Below are positions 1 through 12,141 of a stretch of 64,000 nt of DNA, piece by piece. The notes under the pieces are model-generated. The model saw only the letters and a program-made list of their open reading frames with translations, was not told where the DNA came from and ran no database searches. Position 1 is the first letter of the stretch. The number at the start of each line of letters is the position of its first letter. Made by a program: the position numbers and the translations under genes. The DNA comes from Synanceia verrucosa (taxonomy: Eukaryota; Chordata; Actinopteri; Perciformes; Synanceiidae), in contig CM056552.1 of NCBI GenBank assembly GCA_029721515.1, positions 15,664,001 through 15,728,000 on the forward strand, in the 5' to 3' direction.

Positions 1-807
1 CAGTCAGTAGTTTAAAGCTATAGTCTGTCATGTTAGAGAGCTAGACAGATTTAATGATCACCGATGAGCTGCATCACTGATTCACTGTGCTGAATCAGCT
101 AAAAATGTTGATTACTTTATTATTATTATTTTTACCCTAGTTTCAACCACTGTGATTTCACTCAACAATTGAACTATTTTTAAACAAAATGCGCAAGAAA
201 TAAAGCCACCCTTAAAAGGTTTTACCCTGCTGTATGTGTTTTAACACACCAACAATTCTGATCAGGTTTTGCTAATGCATAAGTAATTTACAGTTTGTTC
301 TCTTTCTTGTCATTGGGAATTTTACTGTATTTAATCAATTATTTTTATGATATCATCTTAGGCAGACACACATATAATGAGTACCGGCATTAGAGTAATA
401 TAAGACACATTTTTACAGATTGTACAGTAGTTATTGTATTTTCTGGTGTCAGACATGCTGTGGTGCAAGAAGTATTCAAATAACAATTAACTTTAGTAAA
501 ACTAGTAATAGCACAGAGTAAAAAAATGAAGGTCATGTGTTTAGAAACTTATTTAGGTAAAAGTACAAAAGTATTAGTAAATCAAACTTGATTTGTATGG
601 CACTTTTTGTACATTTTGCAGTTCGAAGTGCCTCACAGAGTCTGAAAACAACAATGCAGAAATACAGAAATTAAAAAAAAAACACATTCTCCATCCCCAA
701 ATAAATATACACACACGCACGCACACACACACTTTGGCATGGCATGGCACCGAGGCCTTAAGTGAGGATAAAGCCACCTTTGGAAAACACTGGAGATAAA
801 ACCAATC
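1..807. other. Intergenic, no gene seen
   Basis: AT-rich sequence without a convincing exon. A short CA/GCACA tract lies at about 708-733. Bases 11-30 closely match the start of the repeat at 6353, so the left edge may be the end of another copy of that family. Confidence 0.5.
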
Positions 808-838
808 ATCCATTTTCTACCGCTTATCCACACATAGG

Positions 839-2773
839 CAGTGGCGGACTTAGCAATTTGGGGGCCCCAGGCGAATTTAGCTAGGGGGCCCCAACAAATC
901 TTTACTTTAACAAGGATCTTTTAATATGTGAGAATTAAGTTTCAGATAACACACCACTGCACTCGCTTCTCCACTCTGCGTGTAGCATAGACTGTAAAAA
1001 GAATGGATGTAGCACCCGTGACGTCACCCATTGGTTTGGGGGAGTCCGTTTTGTGCTCCTATCATGGGCATTTGAACTGCGCCATCTTGGATTTCAGTGG
1101 GCGTGTACTTTCCATATTTGGAGGAGAGGCGGTGACTTTACGGGTCAGCCGGCCCACTGAACTCAAGTTAACCGCGCCGAACTGAGCTAGCTGAAGGCTA
1201 ATCAGCTAGGCTAGGCTAACAAGCAGCTACAGGCAGCAAAAACAGATCGTAATGCTGCTGCTGTGTTTTAAAAATCACCTTTTCAGATTGAGAGTTTTTA
1301 GGTGGAGCTACAGGGTTTGGTGGACTTGGTGGAGTTGGGGGGTCATTTGTACTATTTAACTGTGAAATGATCGTTTAACATGTTAGTTACCGTGTTTCAA
1401 CACTGCCTCCATCCACTAACGTTATCCAGCACAGCAGCCGCTTTCTGTGAGCATCTCTGTCCATGCAATGTCGGACTTTTTAAACAGAACAATGATACGA
1501 AATAAGGATGTATTCCCGCACTAAACAGACTCAACATATTCTGGTCATCTATCTGTGTCAGCAGGGATCATGAATCTGCAATAAAGTCTTTATAAGCCAG
1601 CGGCAAAATATGCCGACACATACCAATAAGTGGCAGCATCCAAGTGAACTCTATTTGACACAGCCTGTGGATATGGAGTAAAATATTACTAGATATTTAC
1701 ACACCGAAAAAAATGCAACACACAATCCTTTGACAGTCGATTAGTACAATCAACAATCCCCATGCGTGTTTTTGGATGGTGGGAGGAAGCCGGAGTACCT
1801 GGAGAGAACCCACGCAAACACGGGGAGAACATGCAAACTCCACATTGGGAACCGGGTACCTTCTTGCTGTGAGGCGACAGTGCTAACCACACGCCATATT
1901 GCCAGAAACAAACACAGACCCCTGTGTATAGCCTAGCCTAGCTCAGACGACGCTTTAGCAAAGAGCTAACTGCCGGTAGCTGTCTGTGAACCTGTCACGC
2001 AACGTAACCACGCCCTAAATCATGCAAGAACTTTAAGCCGAAATAACACTAAAACGGTTGTGGTAAAAAAAAATTCACCCCCCTCACAGTGTTCACAGAG
2101 GTGGGAACTATCGGTAGAGACCAAAAAATTAAAATGTACCAGGCTGTAAATATGTTTTTTAAAGCTGTAAAGTCAGCTATTTTAACATGGCGGTCAATGG
2201 AGAATTGCTCACTTCCGGAGCCAGCCCCCAGCGGCCGGACGGGAATTGCAACTTTTTGAACGCGGAAGTGGTCCTCACTTGGAGAACCCACAACTGCCCC
2301 CTTGGCGTGTAGGCTACACTTCACTTCCGTCTTTCAGAAACAGCACGTTCGCGTTGCCACGCACTGCGCATATGTGCGCAGCACTGTGCGATTACAAAGC
2401 ATTCTGAATGCATTGTAATTCTCTGCTCTGCATTTGTGCTGCGCAGATATGCACATTTTGAACGTGGCGAATGTTTTGGAACAGGAATCGCGCACATGGC
2501 ATGGATGGAATATTCCTTTTAAGGCGAAAGGGAGGGGGTGTGCGCGGCTTCTGTATTTCGCTGTATTTTCTTGTGTTGTTTTTGCATCTGATTTAAACAT
2601 ACAAAATCATAATTTATTAACACAATGGATGGGGCTCACTGTCCAGGGGCCCCCAAATAGACTACCAGCTGTATGGGGAGTTAGCAACTGCTCTGGGGGC
2701 CCCTATTTTGGGGGAAGTTTTGTGGGGCCCCAGGCGGCCGCCTAACCACGCCTCAATACAAAGACCGCCCCTG
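839..2773. mobile_element. Non-autonomous hAT-superfamily DNA transposon
   Basis: The termini are CAGTGGCGGAC on the left and, read inward on the other strand, CAGGGGCGGTC on the right. They are flanked by a perfect 8-bp duplication CACATAGG at 831-838 and 2774-2781. CAGNGGCGG ends with an 8-bp target duplication are the signature of hAT elements. Both subterminal regions carry GGGGCCCCAGGCG motifs. The 1,935-bp interior has no transposase-like frame, so mobilisation would need an enzyme from elsewhere. It contains a partial copy of the SINE it is inserted in (about 1755-1905) and two GC-rich pieces (about 1000-1190 and 2180-2560). The superfamily call is firm and the family name is not known. 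Confidence 0.8.
1755..1905 (-). repeat. Partial SINE copy inside the hAT element
   Basis: This stretch shares the 'TTTTTGGATGGTGGGAGGAA' and 'GGGGAGAACATGCAAACTCC' blocks and the head 'TTCTTGCTGTGAGGCGACAG' with the SINE copies at 11800 and 39188. Only the head and middle are present and the tail is missing. It is a second insertion of the same SINE family, carried as cargo by the hAT transposon. Confidence 0.65.
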
Positions 2774-3034
2774 CACATAGGGTAAGGGGGGGAGGACAAG
2801 TCTGGACAAGTCTCCAGTTCATCACAAGGCACATGGAGATGCACAATCACTCACATTCACATTCACACCTACGGTCAATTTAAATTAGCCAATTAACCTA
2901 ATCCTCATGCATGTTTTTGGATGGTGGGAGGAAGCCGGCGTACCTGGAGAGAACCCACGCAGACACGGGGAGAACACGCAAACTCCACACAAGCTGAGAA
3001 TCAAAGTGCTAACCACTACAGCACCATGCCGCCT

Positions 3035-3360
3035 TGAATTAAAACCTGAATAATAAATAAATAAATGAGTAAAATAAATATCTAAATAAATGAGCAAATT
3101 AATATGTAAATAAATAAACAAGCACATAAATAGATGGATTAATAAAAGAAGTCATTTAAAAACCTGATCAAAAGATATCAGTGAAAAGCCTGATTAAAAA
3201 AATGACTCTTGAGCCTCTTAAAAACAGTCTCTGCAGCCCTGAGTTTCTCCAGCAGGCTGTTCCACAATCAGGGGCCATAATAACTGAAAGCCGCCTCCCA
3301 GTGTGCCCTTAAAGTATCACAAGGAAAAGTTCTCACTATGCAGAACTATTCATTATGGAA
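3035..3360. repeat. AT-rich simple sequence and a dispersed-repeat fragment
   Basis: 3040-3125 is dominated by AAATAAAT/AAATGAGT units. 3160-3330 contains the blocks 'ACAGTCTCTGCAGCCCTGAG' and 'CCAGCAGGCTGTTCCACAAT', which I recognise as common in teleost dispersed repeats. The family and boundaries are uncertain. Confidence 0.4.
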
Positions 3361-5585
3361 TCACACGACAGTATGTAACTGATCATTATTAGTATTGCAT
3401 GAATGTGTAAAACATAATTAATATTGCAAGGTGTAGCTATTTTACCTCCTTACGATTAATTAGCTGGTTGATATTTTGTGCTAACCTTCTTAATCTGCAA
3501 AGTAGCTCAGTAAAATTATTCACAATGTTTGCCTCTTACTATAAATGTAGTGGAGTAGAAGTAAGATGTAGCATAACACTGAAATACTTATGTATAATAC
3601 CATTAAAATTGCACTGTAATATCTCTTACGTTGTGATGATAATAGCCATAAAAGAAATGAGGGTTTGTAGTTCAGATAAAAAACACTGATCTCAGACAAC
3701 TTTGCACCGTGAGTTGTTCTTCTTTGCATCAGAAAATTTGATTAAGACACATATTCAACCACTCTAACATTTTACAAACAGCTTGATGTTGGTGGAGTTT
3801 GATGTTTCAGTCCAAAAGGTGATGGTTGTTGATTTTTATAAACAGTGGAGGGCGCCTCTGTACTGAGTATCAAAGTCCTTGGTGATTTGTACATGTCTGA
3901 GGGACTTTAGAGGTTCTTTTCAGTTTTCCACTACATTTAGTTACTCTGCAGTTTCAGATTTAAATAAATATATGCTCCTCTTGATGCACTGTTGTAGATT
4001 ACACTATCCAGAAGTTTAAATTATCATGAAACATTTTTAAGTAGCTCAGCCTTAGAATACTGCTTACACAGCATTCATGACAATCTAGTAATGTAAATAT
4101 ACAAAGATGAGCATTTCTATTTCATACTAGTAGATGTTGCTGACAATACTTCTATTTTCACATTTTGTATGCAAGACTTTTACATTTTACTTGTGCTTGG
4201 GCTATTTTTATATCATAAGTCTCAATACAGTGCTGCAACACAAACATTTTTTGTCATGTATACTAGGAACAAAACAGCAGAAAGACTCTCAGGCTTTGTT
4301 CTCATGTGAACAGTTTGTTTTGTGTCTTCTGGTTGATATGTTTTGTTTCTGTCACATTATTAATTCATGCTTATTTCTTTTAATGTCACCTGTCCCATCA
4401 CTGCACACCTGTCGTCAGCTCTGGCCTTCTTCACCTTCCCCACCTGCGTCTCATAAACTCCTCAGCCTCACTCCACTTATACCAGTTCACTTGCCATTGT
4501 TCTTTGTCAGACTGCTTGTCACTTATGTGATATTCAAAAACAGGTGTGTTTAAAGGGGCAATTTAAAGACACAATTCAGTGTGTATGTATTTAGATTGCA
4601 TCATGCTATGTTATTAAACGCTAGCACTAGCAAGCTAGCTTGATTAGAGGTAAGCCTATGTAATTCACTTGAACTGTGATTTTAACTGGAATGCTAATTG
4701 TGGCTCAACGTAATGTTACTTACCGGGTTTGCCAGTTTCTCCTCAGATGGAGGAAAACATGAGCTGAGAGCTCAGACCATCAGCGCTGCTCCTCTTCAGG
4801 ATGTAATGACAGCAGAGAGTGTCAGCCATTTACCACAATTAAGTAAATAGACTCCTGTTGTATTACAACACTATTTAAACTACCCATTCAAACCATAAAC
4901 TTGTATTTCTAGTCTTTACAGAGTTAATACAGCAGGAGATGTTGAAGAGAATGCAAGTTTAAGTTACTTCCGTATGGGCTTAATTGAACAGACCCTTCTG
5001 TTGCCCACTTATTGTTGACCTTGCTTTGACAGATTTTCCCTGTTTTTTTTCCTCTTTCTTTCTTTCACATAATGGTGTGATCCAAATCTGTCCTCACATG
5101 TGATTAAAATAAAATAAAGTCTCCCTGCTGAAGATTCAGTTCTGCCCGGACAGGAGTCTGCTCTGCTTGTTCTTTACAAAGAATGAGCTCGTTCGCTAAT
5201 GACACGTGACTACTGTGCAGCACAACGGGTCCTTCGGCCAGGTTAACATATAAACGAGAGATAGCCAAATATTTTGCTTTTGTGTGTGCCGTCTCTGTGT
5301 GTAAAGGCGAATCAAAGAAACAATATGGCACGTAACCATGATAACGCTGCTTCTCAACCGCCGCCAGCGTCACAACGATCCAGACCCTGGTGATCAGCGC
5401 GACTTTCTGGCCACTGCTCGCCATGACTGCTGCGCTGCTGCCAGGGGAGCGGGCAAGCCACAGCCATGTGAGCGTCTCATTCAGTTACATGTTTACCAAA
5501 ATCAGAGAGCAGAAAAATACCCTCTCTGCCCTGCCCTGGGCCCTTTAGAGGGCAGGGCGGAGAGCAGATCTTTTTTCACCACAAC
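3361..5585. other. Intergenic, no gene recognised
   Basis: Long open frames here (for example 4134-4553 plus and 5104-5424 minus) match no family I know and have no splice or start context. 5100-5560 is mildly GC-rich and may belong to an unnamed repeat. Confidence 0.45.
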
Positions 5586-8118
5586 TACTCAAACAAGGTG
5601 ACGATTTAAGAAAAAAAATCAAGAAAGCCTTTAAAGAAAAGGGAATACGTTTCCAGACCCCCCTCGCAAGAATCTGTATCCACTGGGAGAGTGGGACCCG
5701 GATCTACGAGAGCGCACGGGAGGCTGCACTCGCCTTGAATATACGAAATAGAAACCCCGAGGGCCATGTCGGACAGGAACATGCAGGAATGCATTCAGAA
5801 AGTGTTTTCCATGGTAACACAAGGCTTTTAGAGATAATGGAAACCCAACAGCAATGTGTGCGAGTGAGAGGCTGCAGGAGTTCAGGAGGGAAAAAGCACT
5901 GAGGAGTCAAATAAGTGACCATGCAGGACTGGCATCGACAAACCCAATATAACATTAGGTGTACATTACAGGCTATTAGATACATCACCCAAAATAATCT
6001 CCAGGCTATAATACTGAGCTTAGATGCAGAAAAAGCCTTTGATTGGGTGAGATGGACTTTCCTATTAAAAGTAATGGAAAAACTTTGATTTTTGGTTTTG
6101 ACAAGACAATAATTCGAACTATAAAAGCAATATACAAAAGCCCATCTGAACGACTGAAGATTAATGGAGAACTCTCAGAATCATTTATGATTGAATGATC
6201 AACAAGACAAGGATGCCCTCTGAGCCCTCTTCTCTTTGCCATTTTTATCGAGCCTTTGGCTCAAGGAATACAGCAAAACGAAGCAATCAAGGGGATAAAA
6301 ATGGCAGATGACCAGAAACGAGCATTCTTTGCAGATGATGTGCTAATGTATTTAAAGCTATGGTCTGTCATTCTGTACAGAAACACTTTTTGCTGTACTG
6401 CGTAAAATGGTCCTTCCATCCTGAGAGCAGTCAATACATATGTGTGGCAGCTGCAGGACTGTAAAAACTCAACCAATCAACTGACACTCAGTTTGAATGG
6501 AAAGAACCAATCAGATGCCTTCATGTCTTGTCCTGCTCATTAGGGATGACATAGGTGGAGCCTATGTCTCAGCTCATGTATTGAATCTATCAAGATGAAT
6601 ATCTTGCCAATGGTTTTGTACCTATTTCAGTTTTCCCTTAGAAACACTAGAAAAACAACGGGCTGGTAAAAACCCAGGATTAGATATAAGACACTTAAGC
6701 TGTCAAAAGAAAATGGAGGACTAGCTCTTCTGATCCTAAAAGACTATTATAGGGCAGCTCAACTTAGACCATTAATAGGCTGGTGCACACCTAGCTACAA
6801 GGTCAGATGGAAAGATATTGATTCAGCACTGGGGAAAGGATTACCAGTCACGATGTTGATTTTTGAGCTATTACTTCACAAACCTTACAGATAAAGATAA
6901 TCACTGGTCACCAATTCATTACAGCTTTTGAGTGGGATATGAAAACAATTCAACTTGAAAAAGACATTTGAAATTTTGAAATGGTTTGGTTATGACCCAC
7001 AATTTACACCTGGTCAACACAATCACAGATTCAAGGAATGGACCTGCTTAGGCCTTAAAACATATTACTCGCTCTTAAGCCAAGGTTCCATTAGGAGATC
7101 TCAAGGATAACTTTGGTTTGATCAGGACCATTTTAGATACTTACAAATAAGAGACTGTATTGGGAAAAAATACTAAAAAAAATATGAATCCGGAATAGAT
7201 ATTCTACAGGTTTTCACAAAAGCTTACCAAAATGAACCATCCAGGAAGACAACTGAAAAATTAAACATGGGGCTCCAATCACTTGACAAAGATAATACAT
7301 CTACTGTAAGATCAAGGTGGGAGTCAGAGGACGGCACCATAATCACACAGGAGAACTGGAAAGAAATGTCTAAACAACAATGGAAAACAACAAGTTCCCT
7401 TCTTTGGAGAGAATTCACCTGGAAAAACGTCATGTGTTCTTCTGTACTCCATATCAAAAGAAAACATATTCCATCAGACAGAGTGTTAGAGATGCAGCAG
7501 CAAAGAGGCCAACCACTTTTATATATTTTGCAGTTGCCTGCTGTGACACCATTTTGGTTGCACATACATCAGATCTTCCAGAGTGTTCTCAACTAGAATA
7601 ACTTTACACTTAATTTGTTATATGTGGTTGATCTATCAGAACTGGATTGGATGAGCAACAATAAATTTCTGCTGAGTATATTAGAATTATTACAATATTA
7701 CTGGTGGCTTGTAAGAAATCAATAACAAAGAAGTGGCTAAATAGTGAGGCACCAAGTGTGGATAAACAGATTAGCATTGTACACAGTACCTTTATGATGA
7801 AAAGAAAAACTTTCGATATAAGAGCACAAAAGGAAGTATTTAATGGGAAATTGGCAAAAATGGACTTCATATGTTATGACCATCAGATCTGATTTTAGGT
7901 GATCTCTGCTTGGAATATTATTGATACTTTTACTAATGTTTGCTCTTGCATACTATAAACTTTTACAGTTTTGTTTTTGTTTTGCTTTGTTTCTCACATT
8001 TGGAGGTATTTTACAGATTTTCTATGTGAACTTTACTTTCTCCCTGAAGTCTTTGCACATGTAGGTCTTCATGTTCTGTGTTTGTTTGCTAACATATAAA
8101 ACCAATAAAAAAACAAAT
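5586..8118 (+). mobile_element. Decayed L1-clade-like LINE
   Basis: Broken pieces appear in the order expected of an L1/Tx1-type element. At 5630-5790 is a short ORF1-like segment (KGIRFQTPLARICIHWESGT). At about 5950-6357 is a reverse transcriptase core with LSLDAEKAFDWVRW, RQGCPLSPLLFAIFIEPLA and the catalytic FADDVLMYL. From about 6600 come GGLALLILKDYYRAAQLRPL and the C-terminal region to about 7890 (TPYQKKTYSI, KKSITKKWLNSEAPSVDK). The 3' end is AT-rich and closes with AACCAATAAAAAAAC near 8100. Stops and frameshifts are frequent, and another repeat interrupts it just after the FADD motif. It is non-functional. Confidence 0.75.
6353..6592 (+). repeat. Repeat interrupting the L1-like LINE
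   Basis: The reverse transcriptase frame stops making sense right after FADDVLMYL and resumes near 6598. The intervening sequence contains 'ATGGTCCTTCCATCCTGAGA', 'GGCAGCTGCAGGACTGTAAA' and 'AATCAGATGC', which recur in order at 59325-59475. Window bases 11-30 also match its start. The element type is unknown. Confidence 0.5.
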
Positions 8119-8982
8119 GGAAAAGAAATATTCTATTTCTAAAATATGAGACATTGTTATTGACTAAAACTCCAATAATGTGTTAAAATCAGCTCCATCT
8201 AGTTTTCTAACTGGTCAAGTTGATACATCAATGATCAACCAGTAATGTCATTATAATACAATGACAGGGCTCAGTGCGTGGTGTTACAAGTGTGGTGCAA
8301 GTCATATTTTCAGTGAAGGACTCCTACTTTTACTTTTAATGTAGCATTCTTGTATTGTAGTACTACTCCTTTTATATGAGTATAAACACCTGAATACATC
8401 AGGTAACTATTGCAACACACATTGGCTGTTAAAACAGTCACGCACCTGCATGTGCACAGGTGTGTGACTGTGTATGACTGACTGATTAAATGTGCTTCAT
8501 GTGAAGAACAAATGGATGAGTGTTTTTTCTGCTCTCTCCACTTGTGTAGTTGTCTTCACCTCCATAAGGAGTTTTGTTGAATGTTCTGTGTCCCTTTCTC
8601 TCAGTGCATCTCCAGTTAATCTCTCTGATCTTTCAGATCCCGCTTCTTCACATCCTGTACCCACAAACACATGACACTTGTTTTGAGTTCACCTCCACAC
8701 ACATTTCAGGTGAATGACACTTGGCAGCGCTCCAAAGCAAATAGTGTGACTGAGAAACCAGAGGTAATGTTACTCCTGTCTGTGTTATAACACTTGGCAG
8801 TGTTTTGTGTGCTCTATGTGTCCGTCAAAGGCTCTGAGTTCAACCAACCAAGCAAGATGGCAATACTGAATTTGTGTCATTTGTTGGAGAGGATGAAGGG
8901 ACAAACATATCAAGGGTTGTGCTGTCAAAGGCCTCGCATGGGAGTCAACACACAGCATGTGATACTGTGTGATATTATACTG

Positions 8983-9041
<59 letters not shown>

Positions 9042-9764
9042 TGTTTTCACACTGTGCATGTACAGATACAGCATGCATACATCTTCTGATCATTATTATT
9101 TCTTATATCTGTTTAAGTAGTCTACCAAAGAATTAAAAATATCAAAATGAAGAGAAAAAGAAGCAATGACAGTAGGAAGTGAGTAGAATAAACCTGCAAA
9201 AACATGTAATATCAGAAAGGCTCTGCAACTAAATAACAAAATTTAGTTTTCAAGTCAATTTTCAAAGACAAAATGTCATGATCCCGTCCCTAATTCCTGC
9301 CCATACGCTTCATTTTGATCTCTGCTCGACAGTTTCACGATTGCATCTTGTATACTTGTGACGCTGTTATTGTGTTGACAAAATCTGTCTGCAGACAGAC
9401 AGAAATATAAACACCTGGCAAAGCACTCCAAAGATCCTTGGTGGTAGTTCCTGCTACTGTCGTTATATATACTCACATTATATAATTCAATATAAAGATT
9501 AAATGACTACAGGGGACTATAGCATTTACTTACCTTAAAGGGATATTTTTTCTGGTTTCTTTCTTCATTCCACCAGACTTTTCTAAAACTACTTTTTATC
9601 ACTGGAAACGCTTTTCTTCTCTGCTAAGTAAAGCAGACACCTGCCGGTGACTCTCTTCACACATCTACTGTATGTACGAGCAAATTTATTGCACACAGTA
9701 ACTAACTAAGCAGCTTTAGGCTGACTTCAGGAGTGTTGATCAGACAATCAAAGCAGGGACAGTT
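8119..9764. other. Intergenic with a TA microsatellite
   Basis: No gene is supported. A (TA)n tract of about 55 bp lies at 8986-9040. The frames across it encode only alternating I/Y runs. Confidence 0.5.
8986..9040. repeat. (TA)n microsatellite
   Basis: An essentially pure TA dinucleotide run. Confidence 0.95.
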
Positions 9765-11475
9765 GAAGACACACAACTTGGGCTCCGGTACCAGTCCTGT
9801 TGAGAAGGGCTATACCGAGCAGGTGTAGACATACTTATTGCCCTTTGGCTTGGTGCCTGTAAGTTTGGGTTTACCCCGGTGGATGAGAGGGTAGCCTCCC
9901 TCTACCTTTGAGTGGGGGGATGTGTCCTGACTGTTGTTTGTGCTTATGTCCATGGGGGACATGGAGTCCCAATGGGTCATGTTCTGTGCCTCCATTGTTG
10001 AGGCAGCCGACTGGAGCTGTGGCTGTAAGGTGGTCGGTGCCTGATGTGGCGGCAATCCCCGAACCTGTTAGTGGTCACTGGCATGAGGGATGCCGTCAAG
10101 CTGAAGAAGGAGTCATATTGCACCTTTTTGGTCTGTGGGACCCTGGAGGCAGCTGATGGGTACCGGCATACGGAAATGGAATGGCTTTGGTGGTTGCTGA
10201 GGCAAAACTTGGCTGCAGGTTTTGAGAAAATTCTGGTCCACCATACGGCAGCTCAGGAGGGGGAAGCAGTGCACCATCAACACTGTGTATAGTGGGGATG
10301 GAGCACTGCTGACCTCAACTCAGGACGTTGTGAGTCAGTTGGGAGAATACTTCAGTTCCACTCACACACACCTTTCAATGAGGAAGCAGAGTCTGGGGAC
10401 CCCGAGGCGGATTCACCTATCTCTGGGGTTGAAGTCACCAAGGTGGTGAAAAAGCTCCTCGGTGGCAGGGCGCCAGGGTTGGATGAGATCCAACCGGAGT
10501 TCCTAACGTCTCTGGATGTTGTGGGAGTGTTGTGGTTGATATGCCCTGAAGTCGAAGCTCAGACTCAGGAGGGGCAGTATGGTTTTCGTCCTGGCCATGC
10601 ATGGAACTGTGGACCAGCTCTACACCCTCAGCAGGGTCATGGAGGGCACATGGGAGTTTGCCAAACCAGTCTACATGTGTTTTGTGGACTTGGAGAACGC
10701 GTTCGACTGTGTCCCTTGTGGAATCCTGTCAGTAAGTCAGATCTGTTTCCAGTTAGGGTTGGACTCTGTCATAGCTGCCCTTTGTCACCTATTCTGTTCA
10801 TAACTTTTATGGTCAGAATTTCTAGGTGCAGCCGAGGTCTGGTTTGGTGGTCTCAGTATCACATTCCTGCTTTTTGCAGACGATGTGGTCCTGTTAGCTT
10901 CATCAAGCCATGATCTGCAAGTCTCGCTGAAGTGGTTCACAGCTGAGTGTGAAGCAGTTGGGATGACAATCAACTGACAACCTCCAAATCTGAGGCCATG
11001 GTCCGAAGTCGGAAAAGGGTGGAGTGCTCTCTCCAGGTCGGAGATGAGTATCTTCTGCAGTGATGCGGACGCTGTATCATCTATTGTGGTAAAGAGAGAG
11101 CTGAGCCAAAAGGCAACGCTCTCAATTTACTAGTGATCTACATTCCTACCCTCACCTATCACAAGATCATGGGTGTCCAGGCTCTCCCCTAGAGATAAGG
11201 TGAGAAGCTTCGTCATCCAGGAGGGGGTCAGAGCCGCTGCTCCTCTGCTTCAAGAGGAGCCAGATGAGGTGGCCCAGGCATCTATCTGGTCAGGATGCCT
11301 CCCTGGTGAGGTGTAGCGGGCACGTCCCACCAGCAGGAGACCCCGGGGACGGCCCAGGACACGCTGGAGAGACTATGTCTCCTGGTTGGCTTGGGAACAC
11401 CTCTGGATCCCCCTGGAAGAGCTGGAGGAAGTAGCTAGGGAGAGGTAAGTTTGGGCCTCCCTGCTTAAGCTTCTG
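9765..11475 (+). mobile_element. Non-LTR retrotransposon, 3' portion with reverse transcriptase (copy 1)
   Basis: This is a degenerate LINE on the plus strand. Recognisable segments are an endonuclease remnant (9773-9930), AVKLKKESY (about 10096), KFWSTIRQLRRGKQCTINTV (about 10228), VVKKLLGGRAPGLDEIQPEF (about 10443), the RT motif CFVDLENAFDCVP (about 10680), SKSDLFPVRVGL...CPLSPILF (about 10735) and catalytic FADDVVLLASSSHDLQ (about 10875). The 3' part reads toward a basic GRRPRGRPRTRWRDYVSWLA segment (about 11335). Several frameshifts make it dead. It belongs to the same family as the copy at 17870. The clade is not assigned. Confidence 0.8.
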
Positions 11476-11786
11476 TCCCCTCGACCTGACCCCAAACCCT
11501 TTTGTCTGAAATGCTCTGTTTTTTGTGATTTTCAATGGATTTGTGTTTCTGTGTTGCCAGGTAACAGCCTGGGTCCATGTTTACTTCCTGTCATCTGATG
11601 TCAGTCACAAACTGCAAATAAACTGGGACAAATTTGGAGTTTGGAGAGTAATGTTAAAGACGGACAGAAATTCTGACGGCATGTTTCAAAAAGTTTCTGA
11701 ATACAAGCTGCGTTTTTCACTGTGGAGTGAGCATTTTGACTCTCTCACAGTATGACACACTTAAACCTGCTTTATCATACACAAAA

Positions 11787-12141
11787 TGTGAAAATCATCC
11801 ATCCATCCATCCATTAGAGCCTATCCCAGCTGTCTTGGGGCGGAAGGCAGGATACACCCTGGACAAGTCGCCACCTCATCGCAGGGCACATAGAGACAGA
11901 CAACCACTCACACTCACATTCACACCTACGGTCAATTTAAATTAGCCAATTAACCTAATCCCCATGCATGTTTTTGGATGGTGGGAGGAAGCCGGAGTAC
12001 CCGGAGAGAACCCACGCAGACACGGGGAGAATATGCAAACTCCACCTGAAAGGCCCCGGGCGGGATTCGAACCCAGGATTCGAACCTTCTTGCTGTGAGG
12101 CGACAGTGCTAACCACTACACCGTGCCGTGTGAAAATCATC
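11787..12141 (-). repeat. tRNA-headed teleost SINE with perfect target-site duplication
   Basis: The element spans about 11800-12128. It is flanked by a perfect 13-bp direct repeat TGTGAAAATCATC at 11787-11799 and 12129-12141. The (ATCC)n tail is on the left and the tRNA-like head ('GAGGCGACAGTGCTAACCAC') on the right, so it reads on the minus strand. A long target duplication next to a simple-sequence tail is the mark of target-primed reverse transcription. Confidence 0.8.

Larger units (their letters stand above)
808..3034 (-). repeat. tRNA-headed teleost SINE, split by a hAT insertion
   Basis: The tail (ATCCATTTTCTACCGCTTATC) lies at about 808-830 and the rest of the element at 2782-3034, with the hAT element at 839-2773 between them. 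The right part holds the blocks shared by the other copies in this window: 'CACCTACGGTCAATTTAAAT', 'TTTTTGGATGGTGGGAGGAA' and 'GAGAACCCACGCAGACACGG'. Removing the hAT element and one 8-bp duplication restores a continuous copy like those at 11800 and 39188. The element reads on the minus strand. Confidence 0.7.
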
